Shown one piece after another: positions 30,022 to 39,800 of a stretch of 64,000 nt of DNA (position 1 is the stretch's first letter; each line of letters opens with the position of its first letter). A model generated the notes under the pieces. It had not been told where the DNA came from. It saw only the letters and a program-made list of their open reading frames with translations, and made no database searches. The position numbers and the translations under genes were made by a program. The DNA is from a virus: the IMG/VR virus record IMGVR_UViG_3300042569_000338, positions 1-64,000 of that record; one strand, 5' to 3'.

Positions 30022-30390
30022 TTAGTAAGGGTTGTATGATTTCTCCTCTACAAACTCAGAGAAGTACTTGATATTAATTTCTTTTTTAATATGTGCTCTT
30101 TTATCATTCAATTTGTACACTGACCTAGCCAGATCAACAAATTCTGGGCCAAAACTACCAGCTCTTTCAAAGTCTCTGAGCAAGTCTTCCACATCCCAAA
30201 GAGCTTTGTTTGTCTTAAGTAGATCATCTACTAGTGGATCGTGTAGAATTTCAGGGTCAATCACTGTATTTAAGTAGTTTTTCTCAACAAAAACGTTCTT
30301 AAGTTTGTCTTTGTCTGTAATGTTCAAAGCCTTGATGGAAAGGATGGTCCATTTGTCCACAACTTCCCCAATACTTACTTCTATTTGCAT
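30022..30390 (-). CDS. DUF6165 protein
   Basis: A 122-residue protein matching DUF6165: IEVSIGEVVDKWTILSIK at the start, a KALWDVEDLLRDFERAG segment near residue 75, ARSVYKLNDKRAHIKKEIN near residue 92 and a VEEKSY end. The function of the family is unknown, though it often lies among sugar and lipopolysaccharide genes. It is divergent from the glycan cassette and shares a promoter region with it, suggesting a related role. Confidence 0.75.
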   Translation of the reverse strand: MQIEVSIGEVVDKWTILSIKALNITDKDKLKNVFVEKNYLNTVIDPEILHDPLVDDLLKTNKALWDVEDLLRDFERAGSFGPEFVDLARSVYKLNDKRAHIKKEINIKYFSEFVEEKSYNPY

Positions 30391-30399
30391 AAAAATTTT

Positions 30400-30431
30400 G
30401 TTGTTTATTTACAACAAATATACTAATTTTG
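30400..30431 (+). promoter_or_regulatory. Promoter candidate for the glycan cassette
   Basis: GTTG (30,400-30,403), 20 bases, TAATTTTG (30,424-30,431) fits the Bacteroidota consensus with one mismatch. It lies 18 bases before the fusion glycosyltransferase start. An overlapping minus-strand -7 (TATATTTG, 30,415-30,422) could serve DUF6165. Confidence 0.6.
30415..30422 (-). promoter_or_regulatory. -7 element for the divergent DUF6165 gene
   Basis: TATATTTG on the minus strand matches TAnnTTTG exactly, 24 bases before the DUF6165 start. The -33 counterpart is weak (GCTG at about 20 bases). It overlaps the plus-strand promoter, so the two units probably compete for polymerase. Confidence 0.45.
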
Positions 30432-30449
30432 TTCAAAATAACCAGCATT

Positions 30450-33400
30450 ATGCCAAATAGTTATACTTTTTACAAACCTGAGATTAAGAAATACTTTGAA
30501 CATCATGTTCCTACACATAAAAAGATATTAGATGTTGGTCCTGGACAGGGTACTTATGCTAAGCTTTTAGAAGATATTGGTTATGATATAGATGCTGTTG
30601 AAGCTTGGGCCCCTTACATTGAAGAATTCAAACTGAAAGATTGGTACGGAACAGTACACAATGCAGACATCCGTGAGTTTGACTGGTCAGAATATGACTA
30701 CATCATCCTAGGAGATATACTAGAACATCTTACAGCTGAAGAAGGTCAGAAGCTTATTACAGATATAACAGATGCAGGCAAAGAATGTTTAGTGGCTGTA
30801 CCATATATGATGGCTCAAGATGGTGAAGAGTATGGTAATACATACGAAACCCATCTCCAGGAAGACCTAACTCACAGGGTAATGAAGACTAGATACCCCC
30901 AGCTAGTTGAACTTTACAGTAATCATTTGTATGGGTATTATACGAATAAGCATATAAAAGCTGAAAAAGCGTACGTTTTATATGCAAATGCATCTTATGT
31001 TCCTACCGTTAAAGCTTGTGTAGCTTCTATAAGAAGATATAGCGAGCTTCCCATCTACGTATATTTATTAGATACTATTGCAGATATTCCTGGTGCTACA
31101 ACAATTATGTGGAAGTCTAATCTACCAAAGCTTTCTATCAACAAATACATTGATAGAAGTGATAAGAATGTTTATAGACTGTTGATAGAACGTCCAATGA
31201 TTGTTAAAGATGCTCTATTAAACTGTGCTCATACAGTAGCTTATATAGACTCTGATAGTGTAGCCACAGAATATGTTGATAGCATCTTTGATATGTATCC
31301 TAAAATGAACTATCCCTATTTTGTAGAGGGTATTTATGACTATCTACACATCAATGGTAGAGGTGGGGCTGATACTAGAGAAGATATGTCTACAACATTA
31401 GAAGCACCAGCATGTGAATTGTTTGGTGTCAATCAATATGTTAGACAGAGATATAGACAAACAGGTTATTTTGTAGCCAACCATTACTGCTTTGATTTCT
31501 TAGATGAGTGGTACTGGATGTGTACTCATCCTAAAGTGATGGCTAACCATGAGTGGTATGCTCCATACCATGAAGAAACAATAGCTAACGTGTTATTGTG
31601 GAAGTGGGGAGTGTTAGATGGCCTACCTTACATCTACACCAATGCTAGCCTAGATAGAATAGAAGACATCTACGATAAGCTTGAGTGGGGGAAGCACCAC
31701 GGAAGCTGGTCAAGATTACCAGATAATAAACATAAGTTATTATTCTTACATGGAGAGAAAGATCCAAAGGTGATGAATAAGATGATACAAACTCTAGAGA
31801 GTGCAGAGAAACAACTAAGTGTATTGTTCTTAGCTCCTCACTTATCTACAGGTGGTATGCCTGGTTTCCTCCTAAAAAGAGTGCAAGAACTACAACATTT
31901 CGTACGAATTTATGTAGTGGAGTACTCTGACTTCAGTCCTGTGTATGTTGTACAGAAGAATGAAATCAAAAAGCTATTGCCTGAAAACAGGATGTTTACA
32001 CTAGGAGAAAACAAGATGGAGCTCATTGACATCATCAAAAAGAATAGCATTGATGTTGTACATGTAGAAGAAATGTTAGAAGGGTTTGAGAGTTTTAATC
32101 AAATAAGCCCTCAGTTATTAGATGCATTGTATGCTCCTGATAGAACCTGGAGAATAGTTGAGACATGTCATAACGTTTGGTTTAATCCTGACGAACTTAA
32201 GAAGTATGAACCAGAAGCTTATGCTTTCTGTACACCATATCATTATAAGACATTTGCTAACATGAAGGCTTATAAAGATGTAATTGAATTCCCTATAGAA
32301 GATAAGAGACCAAGTATTGTACATAAAGTGGATGCTAAAGATGAGTTAGGATTTAATCTGAACAGACCTAATGTTGTAAACGTAGGACTGTGGACTCCAG
32401 GAAAGAATCAGAAAGAAGGAATAGAGATAGCTAGAAAATATCCTAGTATGGACTTCCATTTTGTAGGTAATCAAGCCCCCAACTTTAAAGACTACTGGGA
32501 ACCGTTGATGGAAAACTTACCAAAGAATGTAAAGATATGGGGAGAGAGAAATGATGTAGATATATTCTTAAAAGCTGCAGACATATTCATGTTTAACAGC
32601 ACATGGGAATGTAATCCTCTTGTACTTAGAGAAGCGATCAGCTATGCACTTCCTGTAGTAGCTAGAAATCTTCCTCAGTATGAAGATATGTTTACTAGAT
32701 ACATCCTACCTATAGATAGTGATTTAGATGAAGTGAATGAAAAATATCCTGTTGGTGTTGTTTTTCATGACATACCAGATAACAGATTTGCACAAAATCA
32801 TTTACACTTGTATAACAAAACACTTGATATACCCATTGTTCCTAGAAAAAAGAAGAAAACAAAGGTGAATATATCTTTGTTATTTGTAGAGAGTCCCACC
32901 TTAGAAATTACAGGAAACAGTGATAGTAACTTCTTAATCAAATTCTTTGATGAGAAAGGGGTTTGCCATTATGAAAATACAATTACTAGCAACCGTTGGG
33001 TTAAGTTAAATAGACAATGGTTTACCAAGTGGACAGCTATGGTATGGGAAGATGGAGAACTCATCTTTGAAGAAACGTTAAACTATGAAGGTAAGCGTGT
33101 ATACATCTGTATAGATAGTCAATCATTAGGTGATACTATTGCCTGGATACCGTATTGCAATGAATTCAGAAAGAAACACAACTGTCATGTTGTAGTGAGC
33201 ACATATAAGAATTTCTTGTTTGAGAAAGCGTATCCAGAGCTTGAGTTTATCACTCCAGGAAGTGTAGTGGGTAATATTCATGGTCAGTACATTGTTGGCT
33301 GGAGATACGGTAAAGATAAAGAACCTGTGTTGTGTAACACTATTCCTTTACAGAAAGCAGCTACTAACATACTAGGATTAGAATGGAAAGAGATTAGACC

Positions 33401-33926
33401 TAGATTTGCTTATGAACCAGTTAAATTTAGTGGTAAAGATACATTTGTAACTATTGCTACAAACAGTACATCAGGATGTAAGTTCTGGACCAAGCAAGGT
33501 TGGCAGGCTTTGATTAACTATCTAGTTGATCATGGATACAAGGTGTACAATGTATCTAAAGAAAAAAATCCATTTGATAACTGTACACAGATAGAAGATA
33601 CTTCTATGGATAACACTATCAATATGATCTGGAATAGTAAGTTCTTTATAGGATTAAGCTCAGGACTGAGCTGGTTAGCTTGGATGATGGGTAAGCAAAC
33701 TGTAATGATTAGTAACTTTACAGAAGCAGATCATGAGTTTCAATCTAATTGTTTAAGAATTACAGATACAAACTTATGTCATGGTTGTTGGAACAATCCT
33801 AACTTTAAGTTTGACAAAGGTGATTGGGATTGGTGTCCTGTACATAAAGGAACTGACAGACAATTTGAATGTCATAAAGGTATATCTGCAGAAACAGTAA
33901 TTAATAAAATAAAACACTTACTATGA
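30450..33926 (+). CDS. Four-domain methyltransferase / triple glycosyltransferase fusion
   Basis: The ATG at 30,450 is chosen over a TTG 21 bases earlier. The 1,158-residue protein combines four enzyme domains. Residues 1-165: class I methyltransferase (ILDVGPGQG, D28). Residues about 167-455: GT-A transferase with DSD (267-269). Residues 455-790: GT4-type GT-B with an E720/E728 pair (ECNPLVLRE). Residues about 880-1158: heptosyltransferase of the autotransporter (BAHT/TibC) type, with ICIDSQSLGDTIAW at its front and a Cys-rich iron-finger-like end (C1110, C1113, C1129, C1141). BAHT enzymes attach heptose to Ser in secreted proteins. A processive glycan synthase acting on phage proteins is inferred. 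Confidence 0.8.
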   Translation: MPNSYTFYKPEIKKYFEHHVPTHKKILDVGPGQGTYAKLLEDIGYDIDAVEAWAPYIEEFKLKDWYGTVHNADIREFDWSEYDYIILGDILEHLTAEEGQKLITDITDAGKECLVAVPYMMAQDGEEYGNTYETHLQEDLTHRVMKTRYPQLVELYSNHLYGYYTNKHIKAEKAYVLYANASYVPTVKACVASIRRYSELPIYVYLLDTIADIPGATTIMWKSNLPKLSINKYIDRSDKNVYRLLIERPMIVKDALLNCAHTVAYIDSDSVATEYVDSIFDMYPKMNYPYFVEGIYDYLHINGRGGADTREDMSTTLEAPACELFGVNQYVRQRYRQTGYFVANHYCFDFLDEWYWMCTHPKVMANHEWYAPYHEETIANVLLWKWGVLDGLPYIYTNASLDRIEDIYDKLEWGKHHGSWSRLPDNKHKLLFLHGEKDPKVMNKMIQTLESAEKQLSVLFLAPHLSTGGMPGFLLKRVQELQHFVRIYVVEYSDFSPVYVVQKNEIKKLLPENRMFTLGENKMELIDIIKKNSIDVVHVEEMLEGFESFNQISPQLLDALYAPDRTWRIVETCHNVWFNPDELKKYEPEAYAFCTPYHYKTFANMKAYKDVIEFPIEDKRPSIVHKVDAKDELGFNLNRPNVVNVGLWTPGKNQKEGIEIARKYPSMDFHFVGNQAPNFKDYWEPLMENLPKNVKIWGERNDVDIFLKAADIFMFNSTWECNPLVLREAISYALPVVARNLPQYEDMFTRYILPIDSDLDEVNEKYPVGVVFHDIPDNRFAQNHLHLYNKTLDIPIVPRKKKKTKVNISLLFVESPTLEITGNSDSNFLIKFFDEKGVCHYENTITSNRWVKLNRQWFTKWTAMVWEDGELIFEETLNYEGKRVYICIDSQSLGDTIAWIPYCNEFRKKHNCHVVVSTYKNFLFEKAYPELEFITPGSVVGNIHGQYIVGWRYGKDKEPVLCNTIPLQKAATNILGLEWKEIRPRFAYEPVKFSGKDTFVTIATNSTSGCKFWTKQGWQALINYLVDHGYKVYNVSKEKNPFDNCTQIEDTSMDNTINMIWNSKFFIGLSSGLSWLAWMMGKQTVMISNFTEADHEFQSNCLRITDTNLCHGCWNNPNFKFDKGDWDWCPVHKGTDRQFECHKGISAETVINKIKHLL

Positions 33927-34360
33927 TAATAGTATTATTTGGTCAACCTGCATCAGGTAAAACAACCCTTGCTAAAAAATTTATAGCAGAGGGATTTCAT
34001 CACATAGATGGTGATGAATTAAGAGATATGTTTAAGAATAAAGACTACAGTAGAGAAGGTAGGATTAAGAACTTAAACAGAGCCAGTGATATAGCACACT
34101 ATTTAAATAAAGCTAAAAACTATAACATAGTGTTATCACTAGTGTATCCTTATGAAGAAGCTAGAGAACATCTTAATAAACTAACTAGAGATGTCAAATG
34201 GATATATCTCATCTATGAAGAAGATAGAGGTAGAGATGACTTTAAAGTGAAAGACTTTGAAGTTCCTCACATGGATAATGTAGATTTAATTATTAACACT
34301 TCTAACACTTCTATTGAAGACAGTTTAGATAAAATCAAGCGTATATGCAGAATATTTTAG
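33923..34360 (+). CDS. APS-kinase-like P-loop kinase
   Basis: A 145-residue kinase with Walker A GQPASGKTT (residues 7-15), a DGDELR element (29-34), and a SREGRIKNLNRASDIAHYL segment like the substrate-binding helix of adenylylsulfate kinase (CysC). It is shorter than CysC (about 200 residues), and the end differs. It could phosphorylate APS to make PAPS, the donor for the sulfotransferase three genes on. A sugar or nucleoside kinase is the alternative. It overlaps the fusion gene stop (ATGA). Confidence 0.7.
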   Translation: MIIVLFGQPASGKTTLAKKFIAEGFHHIDGDELRDMFKNKDYSREGRIKNLNRASDIAHYLNKAKNYNIVLSLVYPYEEAREHLNKLTRDVKWIYLIYEEDRGRDDFKVKDFEVPHMDNVDLIINTSNTSIEDSLDKIKRICRIF

Positions 34361-34731
34361 CTGAGGGAAACCGTAAGACGGATGGGTATGCAATGTTCAT
34401 AGGAAGATGGCAACCATGGCACGCTGGTCACAGATGGTTAATTGATCAACAATTGAACCAGGGAAAGAAGGTGTTGCTATGTGTAAGAGATGTTAAAGAG
34501 GATGAAAAGAATCCATGGTCTGCGTATCAAATCATGATGAACTTAGCAGAAGCATTAAATGATTTAATTGAAGAAGGTAAGGTGAGACTTATAATTATCC
34601 CTGATATTGAGTCTATAAACTTTGGAAGAGGGGTGGGTTATGATGTCGTTGAACATGTACCACCACAAGAGATACATGATATATCTGCTACACAAATTAG
34701 AGAACAAATGAAAAAAGAAGGTAAACTATGA
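34345..34731 (+). CDS. HxGH nucleotidyltransferase
   Basis: A 128-residue cytidylyltransferase-like enzyme with GRWQPWHAGH (HAGH at residues 26-29) and a terminal ISATQIRE motif (113-120), both in the ATP/CTP-binding site. It overlaps the kinase by 16 bases and the next gene by four. It might activate a sugar phosphate or other phosphate as a nucleotide derivative. It is too short for a known ATP sulfurylase (about 390 residues), though a minimal adenylylating step cannot be excluded. Confidence 0.75.
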   Translation: MQNILAEGNRKTDGYAMFIGRWQPWHAGHRWLIDQQLNQGKKVLLCVRDVKEDEKNPWSAYQIMMNLAEALNDLIEEGKVRLIIIPDIESINFGRGVGYDVVEHVPPQEIHDISATQIREQMKKEGKL

Positions 34732-35594
34732 ATATAATATTTCAAATTAATGGTGGTATAGGCAAGGTGATTGCCTCCACAGCTGTGTGTGCTTCAATAA
34801 AAACTAAGTACCCTGATTGTAAACTGATTGTTGTCTCTGGTTATCCAGATGTATTTTTAGGTAATCCTAATGTGGATAGAGCTTATGGCTTTGGTCAACA
34901 AGCTTATTTCTATAAGGAGTACATTGAGAATCAAGAGATTATATTGTTTGCACATGATCCTTATCTAGAAACAAAGCACATCAAACAAGAAGAACATCTT
35001 ATTGAAACTTGGTGTAAGCTATATGACTTACCTGTAACTAAAACTGTTGGAGAATTATTTCTTACAAAAAGAGAAATAGATTTCTTTAGTAAGAAGTTCA
35101 TATCTGATAAACCTATTTTGCTACTACAAACAAATGGTGGGACTGAATCTGATGTTAAATACTCATGGGCTAGAGATATTCCTAGTTATGTGGTGGAGAA
35201 TGTTATACATGAATTTAAAGAACAGTATAATATTGTTCACATAAGAAGAGAAGATCAAATAAATTATGAAGGTACATTTCCTGTAACTGATACATTCAGA
35301 GCACTTCTTGTACTTATAAGTATAAGTGATAAAAGATTAATGATGGATAGCTTTGGTCAACATGCTGCAGCTGCTTTGAATAAACCATCCACTGTACTAT
35401 GGGTTGTAAATGTTCCTAATGTATTTGGATATGATATTCATACAAACATTACAGCTAATCCAGAAACAAGTTCCTCTGAACTAAGAAACTCTTATTTGAA
35501 CAAATATAATATATCAGGTGAGCTTATAGAGTTTCCTTACAATAATGAGTCTGAAATGTTTAATATAAACAATGTAATTAAATCTTTAAAATAA
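34728..35594 (+). CDS. GT9 (heptosyltransferase)-like glycosyltransferase
   Basis: A 288-residue GT-B type protein: an IFQINGGIGKVIASTAV start, a VVSGYPDVFLGNPNVDRAY segment, and a second domain with LMMDSFGQHAAAALNKPSTVLW, characteristic of GT9 heptosyltransferases and ADP-heptose-binding proteins. It is the second GT9-type domain in the cassette, after the one in the fusion. It shares one base with the sulfotransferase gene, and the two may add successive groups to the same glycan. Confidence 0.7.
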   Translation: MNIIFQINGGIGKVIASTAVCASIKTKYPDCKLIVVSGYPDVFLGNPNVDRAYGFGQQAYFYKEYIENQEIILFAHDPYLETKHIKQEEHLIETWCKLYDLPVTKTVGELFLTKREIDFFSKKFISDKPILLLQTNGGTESDVKYSWARDIPSYVVENVIHEFKEQYNIVHIRREDQINYEGTFPVTDTFRALLVLISISDKRLMMDSFGQHAAAALNKPSTVLWVVNVPNVFGYDIHTNITANPETSSSELRNSYLNKYNISGELIEFPYNNESEMFNINNVIKSLK

Positions 35595-36415
35595 TGGAAA
35601 AAATATTCTATCAAAGTTCTTTACCTAGGTCAGGATCTACATTGTTACAAAACATTCTTGCACAGAACCCTGATATATATGCTACACCTACGTCTGGTGT
35701 ACTTGAATTAATATTTGGAGCACGTGCTAATTACACTAACTCTACTGAGTTTAAAGCTCAAGATGCTGAACTTATGAAAAAAGGATGGCAAGCATTTGCT
35801 AAATCTGGTATGGATGCTTTCTACAATGCTATTACAGATAAGAAATATGTTATAGATAAAAGCAGAGGTTGGGGCATACACTATGATTTCTTACAGTTTG
35901 TACACAATGAAGAACCAAAAATCATTTGTATGGTGAGAGACTTACGTGATGTATTTGCATCTATGGAAGGTAACTTTAGAAAACATCCAGAGAAGCAATC
36001 TGATATTTTAGATTGGGCTAAAGGACAAGGAACCACTGTACCTAAGCGTATAGACATATGGGCATCACAACCTCCTGTAGGACTTGCTCTTGAAAGACTT
36101 AGTGAGATATTTAGAACAGGAATTAATAACAAAATGTTATTTGTAAAGTTTGAAGACTTATGTTTATATCCAGATACTACAATGATTAAGATATATGAAT
36201 ATCTAGGATTAACATATTATCAACATGACTTTGATCACATTGAGCAAGTAACTAAAGAAGATGATGAAGTGTACGGTGCATTTGGTGATCACGTTATTCG
36301 TACAAAACTTGAACCTGTAAGAAGTAAAGCCAAAGAGTTATTAGGTAAGGACGTAACAGATTGGATCTATACCAATTACAAATGGTTCTATGACACATTT
36401 AGATATAGTAAATAA
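35594..36415 (+). CDS. PAPS-type sulfotransferase
   Basis: A 273-residue sulfotransferase. PRSGST (residues 11-16) is the 5'-phosphosulfate-binding loop, and RDLRDVFAS (115-123) matches the 3'-phosphate-binding motif of PAPS enzymes. A helical FEDLCLYP segment near residue 188 is also typical. It should transfer sulfate from PAPS to a hydroxyl, most likely of a sugar or Tyr. The PAPS could come from the APS-kinase-like protein of the same unit or from the host. It is the last gene before a convergent terminator. Confidence 0.85.
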   Translation: MEKIFYQSSLPRSGSTLLQNILAQNPDIYATPTSGVLELIFGARANYTNSTEFKAQDAELMKKGWQAFAKSGMDAFYNAITDKKYVIDKSRGWGIHYDFLQFVHNEEPKIICMVRDLRDVFASMEGNFRKHPEKQSDILDWAKGQGTTVPKRIDIWASQPPVGLALERLSEIFRTGINNKMLFVKFEDLCLYPDTTMIKIYEYLGLTYYQHDFDHIEQVTKEDDEVYGAFGDHVIRTKLEPVRSKAKELLGKDVTDWIYTNYKWFYDTFRYSK

Positions 36416-36421
36416 TAAAAC

Positions 36422-36452
36422 AAAAAAGCCCAGAATTAACTGGGCTTTTTTT
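36422..36452. terminator. Bidirectional terminator between cassette and fibre units
   Basis: A 12-bp perfect stem (AAAAAAGCCCAG with CTGGGCTTTTTT) around a six-base loop has A/T-runs on both sides. It sits between the convergent sulfotransferase and the 36,475 gene and can serve both. Confidence 0.9.
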
Positions 36453-36474
36453 ATTACTTCACCTTAAATTAATA

Positions 36475-36819
36475 TTACAATACATTAAGGTTATTGCTAA
36501 CTTCTTTGAACTCCACTACAGATGTTCCTAATTTAGCTGCAACAATTTGAAACAACTCTTCATCGTTTGTACCCCAGTTAGCTACTTCTGCAGCAGTTAA
36601 CACAAGTTGTGTACGTTGAGGAGCTCTCTGTAAATAATCTACATCATTTACATTTTTGATGTTGCCATAAACAACTACAAACTCATGTTTTTCATTTCCT
36701 GGAATATAGTTTACACCAATCACTCCTAAGTGATCAAATGATGCAACTGTTGCAGAACTGAATGGGTTCTCATCTTTTTCAGAGAAAGATGCACTTGGAC
36801 TAATTTTAGCTACTAACAT
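36475..36819 (-). CDS. Hypothetical protein after the fibre gene
   Basis: A 114-residue protein of mixed strands and helices (LGVIGVNYIPGNEKHEFVVVYGNI and a helical LTAAEVANWG end), without signal peptide. It follows the S74-containing fibre gene in the same direction, where small assembly or adaptor proteins are common. Not recognised. Confidence 0.55.
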   Translation of the reverse strand: MLVAKISPSASFSEKDENPFSSATVASFDHLGVIGVNYIPGNEKHEFVVVYGNIKNVNDVDYLQRAPQRTQLVLTAAEVANWGTNDEELFQIVAAKLGTSVVEFKEVSNNLNVL

Positions 36820-36848
36820 AACTTTATTTTTTATTTTTGTTTTTTAAA

Positions 36849-39800
36849 TTATTTATTTCTTAATTCTTCTAACTGTAAAGTTAATGAATCTACACAAGAT
36901 ATCAAAATTTGCACACCCTTGGTTAAAATAGGTATTAGTTTTGATGAATCAAATGAGTAGTATCCACTAAAGGTCATTTTTACTGATTCAGGTACTACGT
37001 CTTTAACTTGTTGAGCAATGAATCCTACTTGTTTTCCTTCTCCATTAGCTTTATTAGCACTATTGAATTCATAGAATGAAGGAACTAATTTGCTAACATC
37101 ACAAAGCTGATATCCAACAGGTTGAATGCAACACTTTAATCTAGCATCAGATGTATTTAAAACAATCATTCCAGTAGCATTTGCACAAATTGCACCTCCT
37201 GGATTTAAATTAGCAGCCTTGAAACAACTAGCATGATTTACAAATGAGTCTGTTGACATTATCTGACATCCACTTACAACACTTCCTATTCCCATACTCA
37301 TGTTGAAACAACCACCAGTAACAGCAGAAGCTGCAGCCATTGCGTTGTTAGATTGTCCAGCAAGAATACCACTCATTTCTGAACTTACATAGTTTTGATA
37401 TCCAGCAAGAATACCTGACTTCATACTACTACTAAACATATTACCTCCAGCTATAGTATTGTTACTACCACCTCCAATGAAACCCCAACCACCATAATTA
37501 CAATTGGTTTGTCCACCTCCAATGAAACCATAACTAGGGAAGCTAGCATAATATGCACTGCTAGTCGTGTTACCAGAACCTCCTACAATAACTGAACAAT
37601 TACCACCTGCATTATTCATAGTACCTCCTATAATAGCAGAACTACATGCACTAGCCATATTCATTTCACCACCACCAACAAAAGAACGGCAGCTCATAGC
37701 GTTATTATAAAAACCACTAGCAACTGCAGCACCTTCAGCAAATGCTCCATTGGATCGTCCACCACCAATAAAGGTAAAGTAAGCTGAAGCACTGTTAGAA
37801 TATCCACCACTAACTGTTGAATAATCTCCATTTGCATTATTAAGCTTTCCACCACCAATAGTAGAAAACCCTGAACTTCCTGAAGCTCCAATAGTATTAC
37901 AACATCCTCCACCTATTGTTCCATAACTAACGCACACTTTATTATTAACACCACCACCAATTGTCATCCCAATATTATTAAAAGGATAACTACTAGCCGT
38001 AAAATTATTAAATCCACCTCCAATAAATGAACAAGCTGCACTATTGTTATTTGCTTCACCACCAGCAATTACTGACGAACTTCCACCTGCATTGTTAAAG
38101 AAACCACTTAACGCTCCAGAGTTAGTACCTCCTGTCGTGTTAAAGTTACCACATCTTTCTGTAGAACCAGCTCCCATTCCTAGTACCATAATGCTTGATC
38201 CACCACCACCACCAGCAGTTAAACATAATTTACCAAAGCCATCAAAGCTTATACTACAACCCATTCCAACGTATGGAGCAAATGAAGTGATTGCTAAATC
38301 ATTAACCATGTGTGTACATGCTAATGAATTCATTAAACCACATCCAGATACAGTTGAATAGTTTGCAGTAGCAAAATTACCCTGTCCTCCAGTTATAGTT
38401 GCACCAGTTACATATCCACTAATAGTATTCATGCTTCCTCCAGATATAGTACCACTAGTACCATTACTGCCAATGTTATTCATAAATCCTCCAGATATAA
38501 CATTGTTACCTGAGTAATTACCAATATTATGAAAAGTACCACCAGCAATTACACCATGTGTTGAACCTGTTCCAATCATGTTGATATCACCGCCTCCAAT
38601 TACATTACAGCTGGCATAACTACTAACAGTGTTAGACTTACCACCAGCAATTAAATTACCAGCAGAATTAGTACAAATAATATTACATGCACCACCACTA
38701 ATTGTAGAACAGTTTGTACTTGATAATATTTTGTTAAATACACCACCAGATATTGTTGAACTAGATGAACAAACACAGTTGTTATTACCACCACTAATAA
38801 CTGAACAGCTTGCAGAAATTACATTGTTAAAGAAACCTCCTCCAATGAATGAATACATTCCAGAGTTACTGTTGAATCCACCACCAGTAATAACTGATCC
38901 GTTGCTAGAACTAGCATTGGTAGTACCACTTAAAGCACTAGAACAATATCCACTTGCTGTGTTAGAAAATCCATTACCTTGAATTGAACCAGGAGCACTA
39001 CCAGCAACCATTACACCACCTCCACTTGAAGCAGTGTAAGCAATAAGCTCACCCAAAGGTCCTGCACATACAGCACATCCACCTATCATTGCATTACTTA
39101 AATTAGGTTGTACAAAGCAGTTAGCCATGAATGAACATGATAAACTGTTTGATAAACCACATCCAAATACACCAGAATATGCTCCCATTGCAGTATTACC
39201 ACAACCTCCTAATACTGCTGAAAATGATCCATTAGCAGAGTTATTTTGACCACCAACTACCACACCAGATGTTCCATTAGCTCCATTAAAAGTTCCACTT
39301 CCAACAAATGAACATTGTCCAGCAGCACTATTACCAAAACCATTTCCTATAAAAGCATAATCTCCACTTGCAGTGTTAGATGCTCCATTTACAACTGTAT
39401 TATATTGTGTACCTGAGGCTACGTTATTTAATCCATTACCTATAAAATTATAATTTGCATTAGTACAGTTACCTTGTCCATTAACAATAGTTCCATGGAA
39501 GTTACCTGAAGCATGGTTTTGACAACCACCACCAATAAATGAATATGCAAAATCACCTGTGTTACCAGCACCACCTAATACAGAACTACAATTTCCTGAA
39601 GCAGTGTTTGAAGCACCACATCTAACAGATGAAGCAGTCCCTGTACCAGCAATAATAACAGCACTAGAACCAACATTCACACCACTAGATCCAGAAGATC
39701 CAGATGTACCATTAGTTCCAGGAGCTCCTGGAGATCCTGCAGCTCCTGATGTACCACTAGTACCAGTTGTACCAGCAGTTCCAGATGTACCATTAATACC

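Noticed and set aside
34345-34731. ATP sulfurylase
   Set aside because: The HxGH motif fits, but the protein has about 128 residues against about 390 for known ATP sulfurylases and lacks their other motifs. It is kept as a general nucleotidyltransferase.
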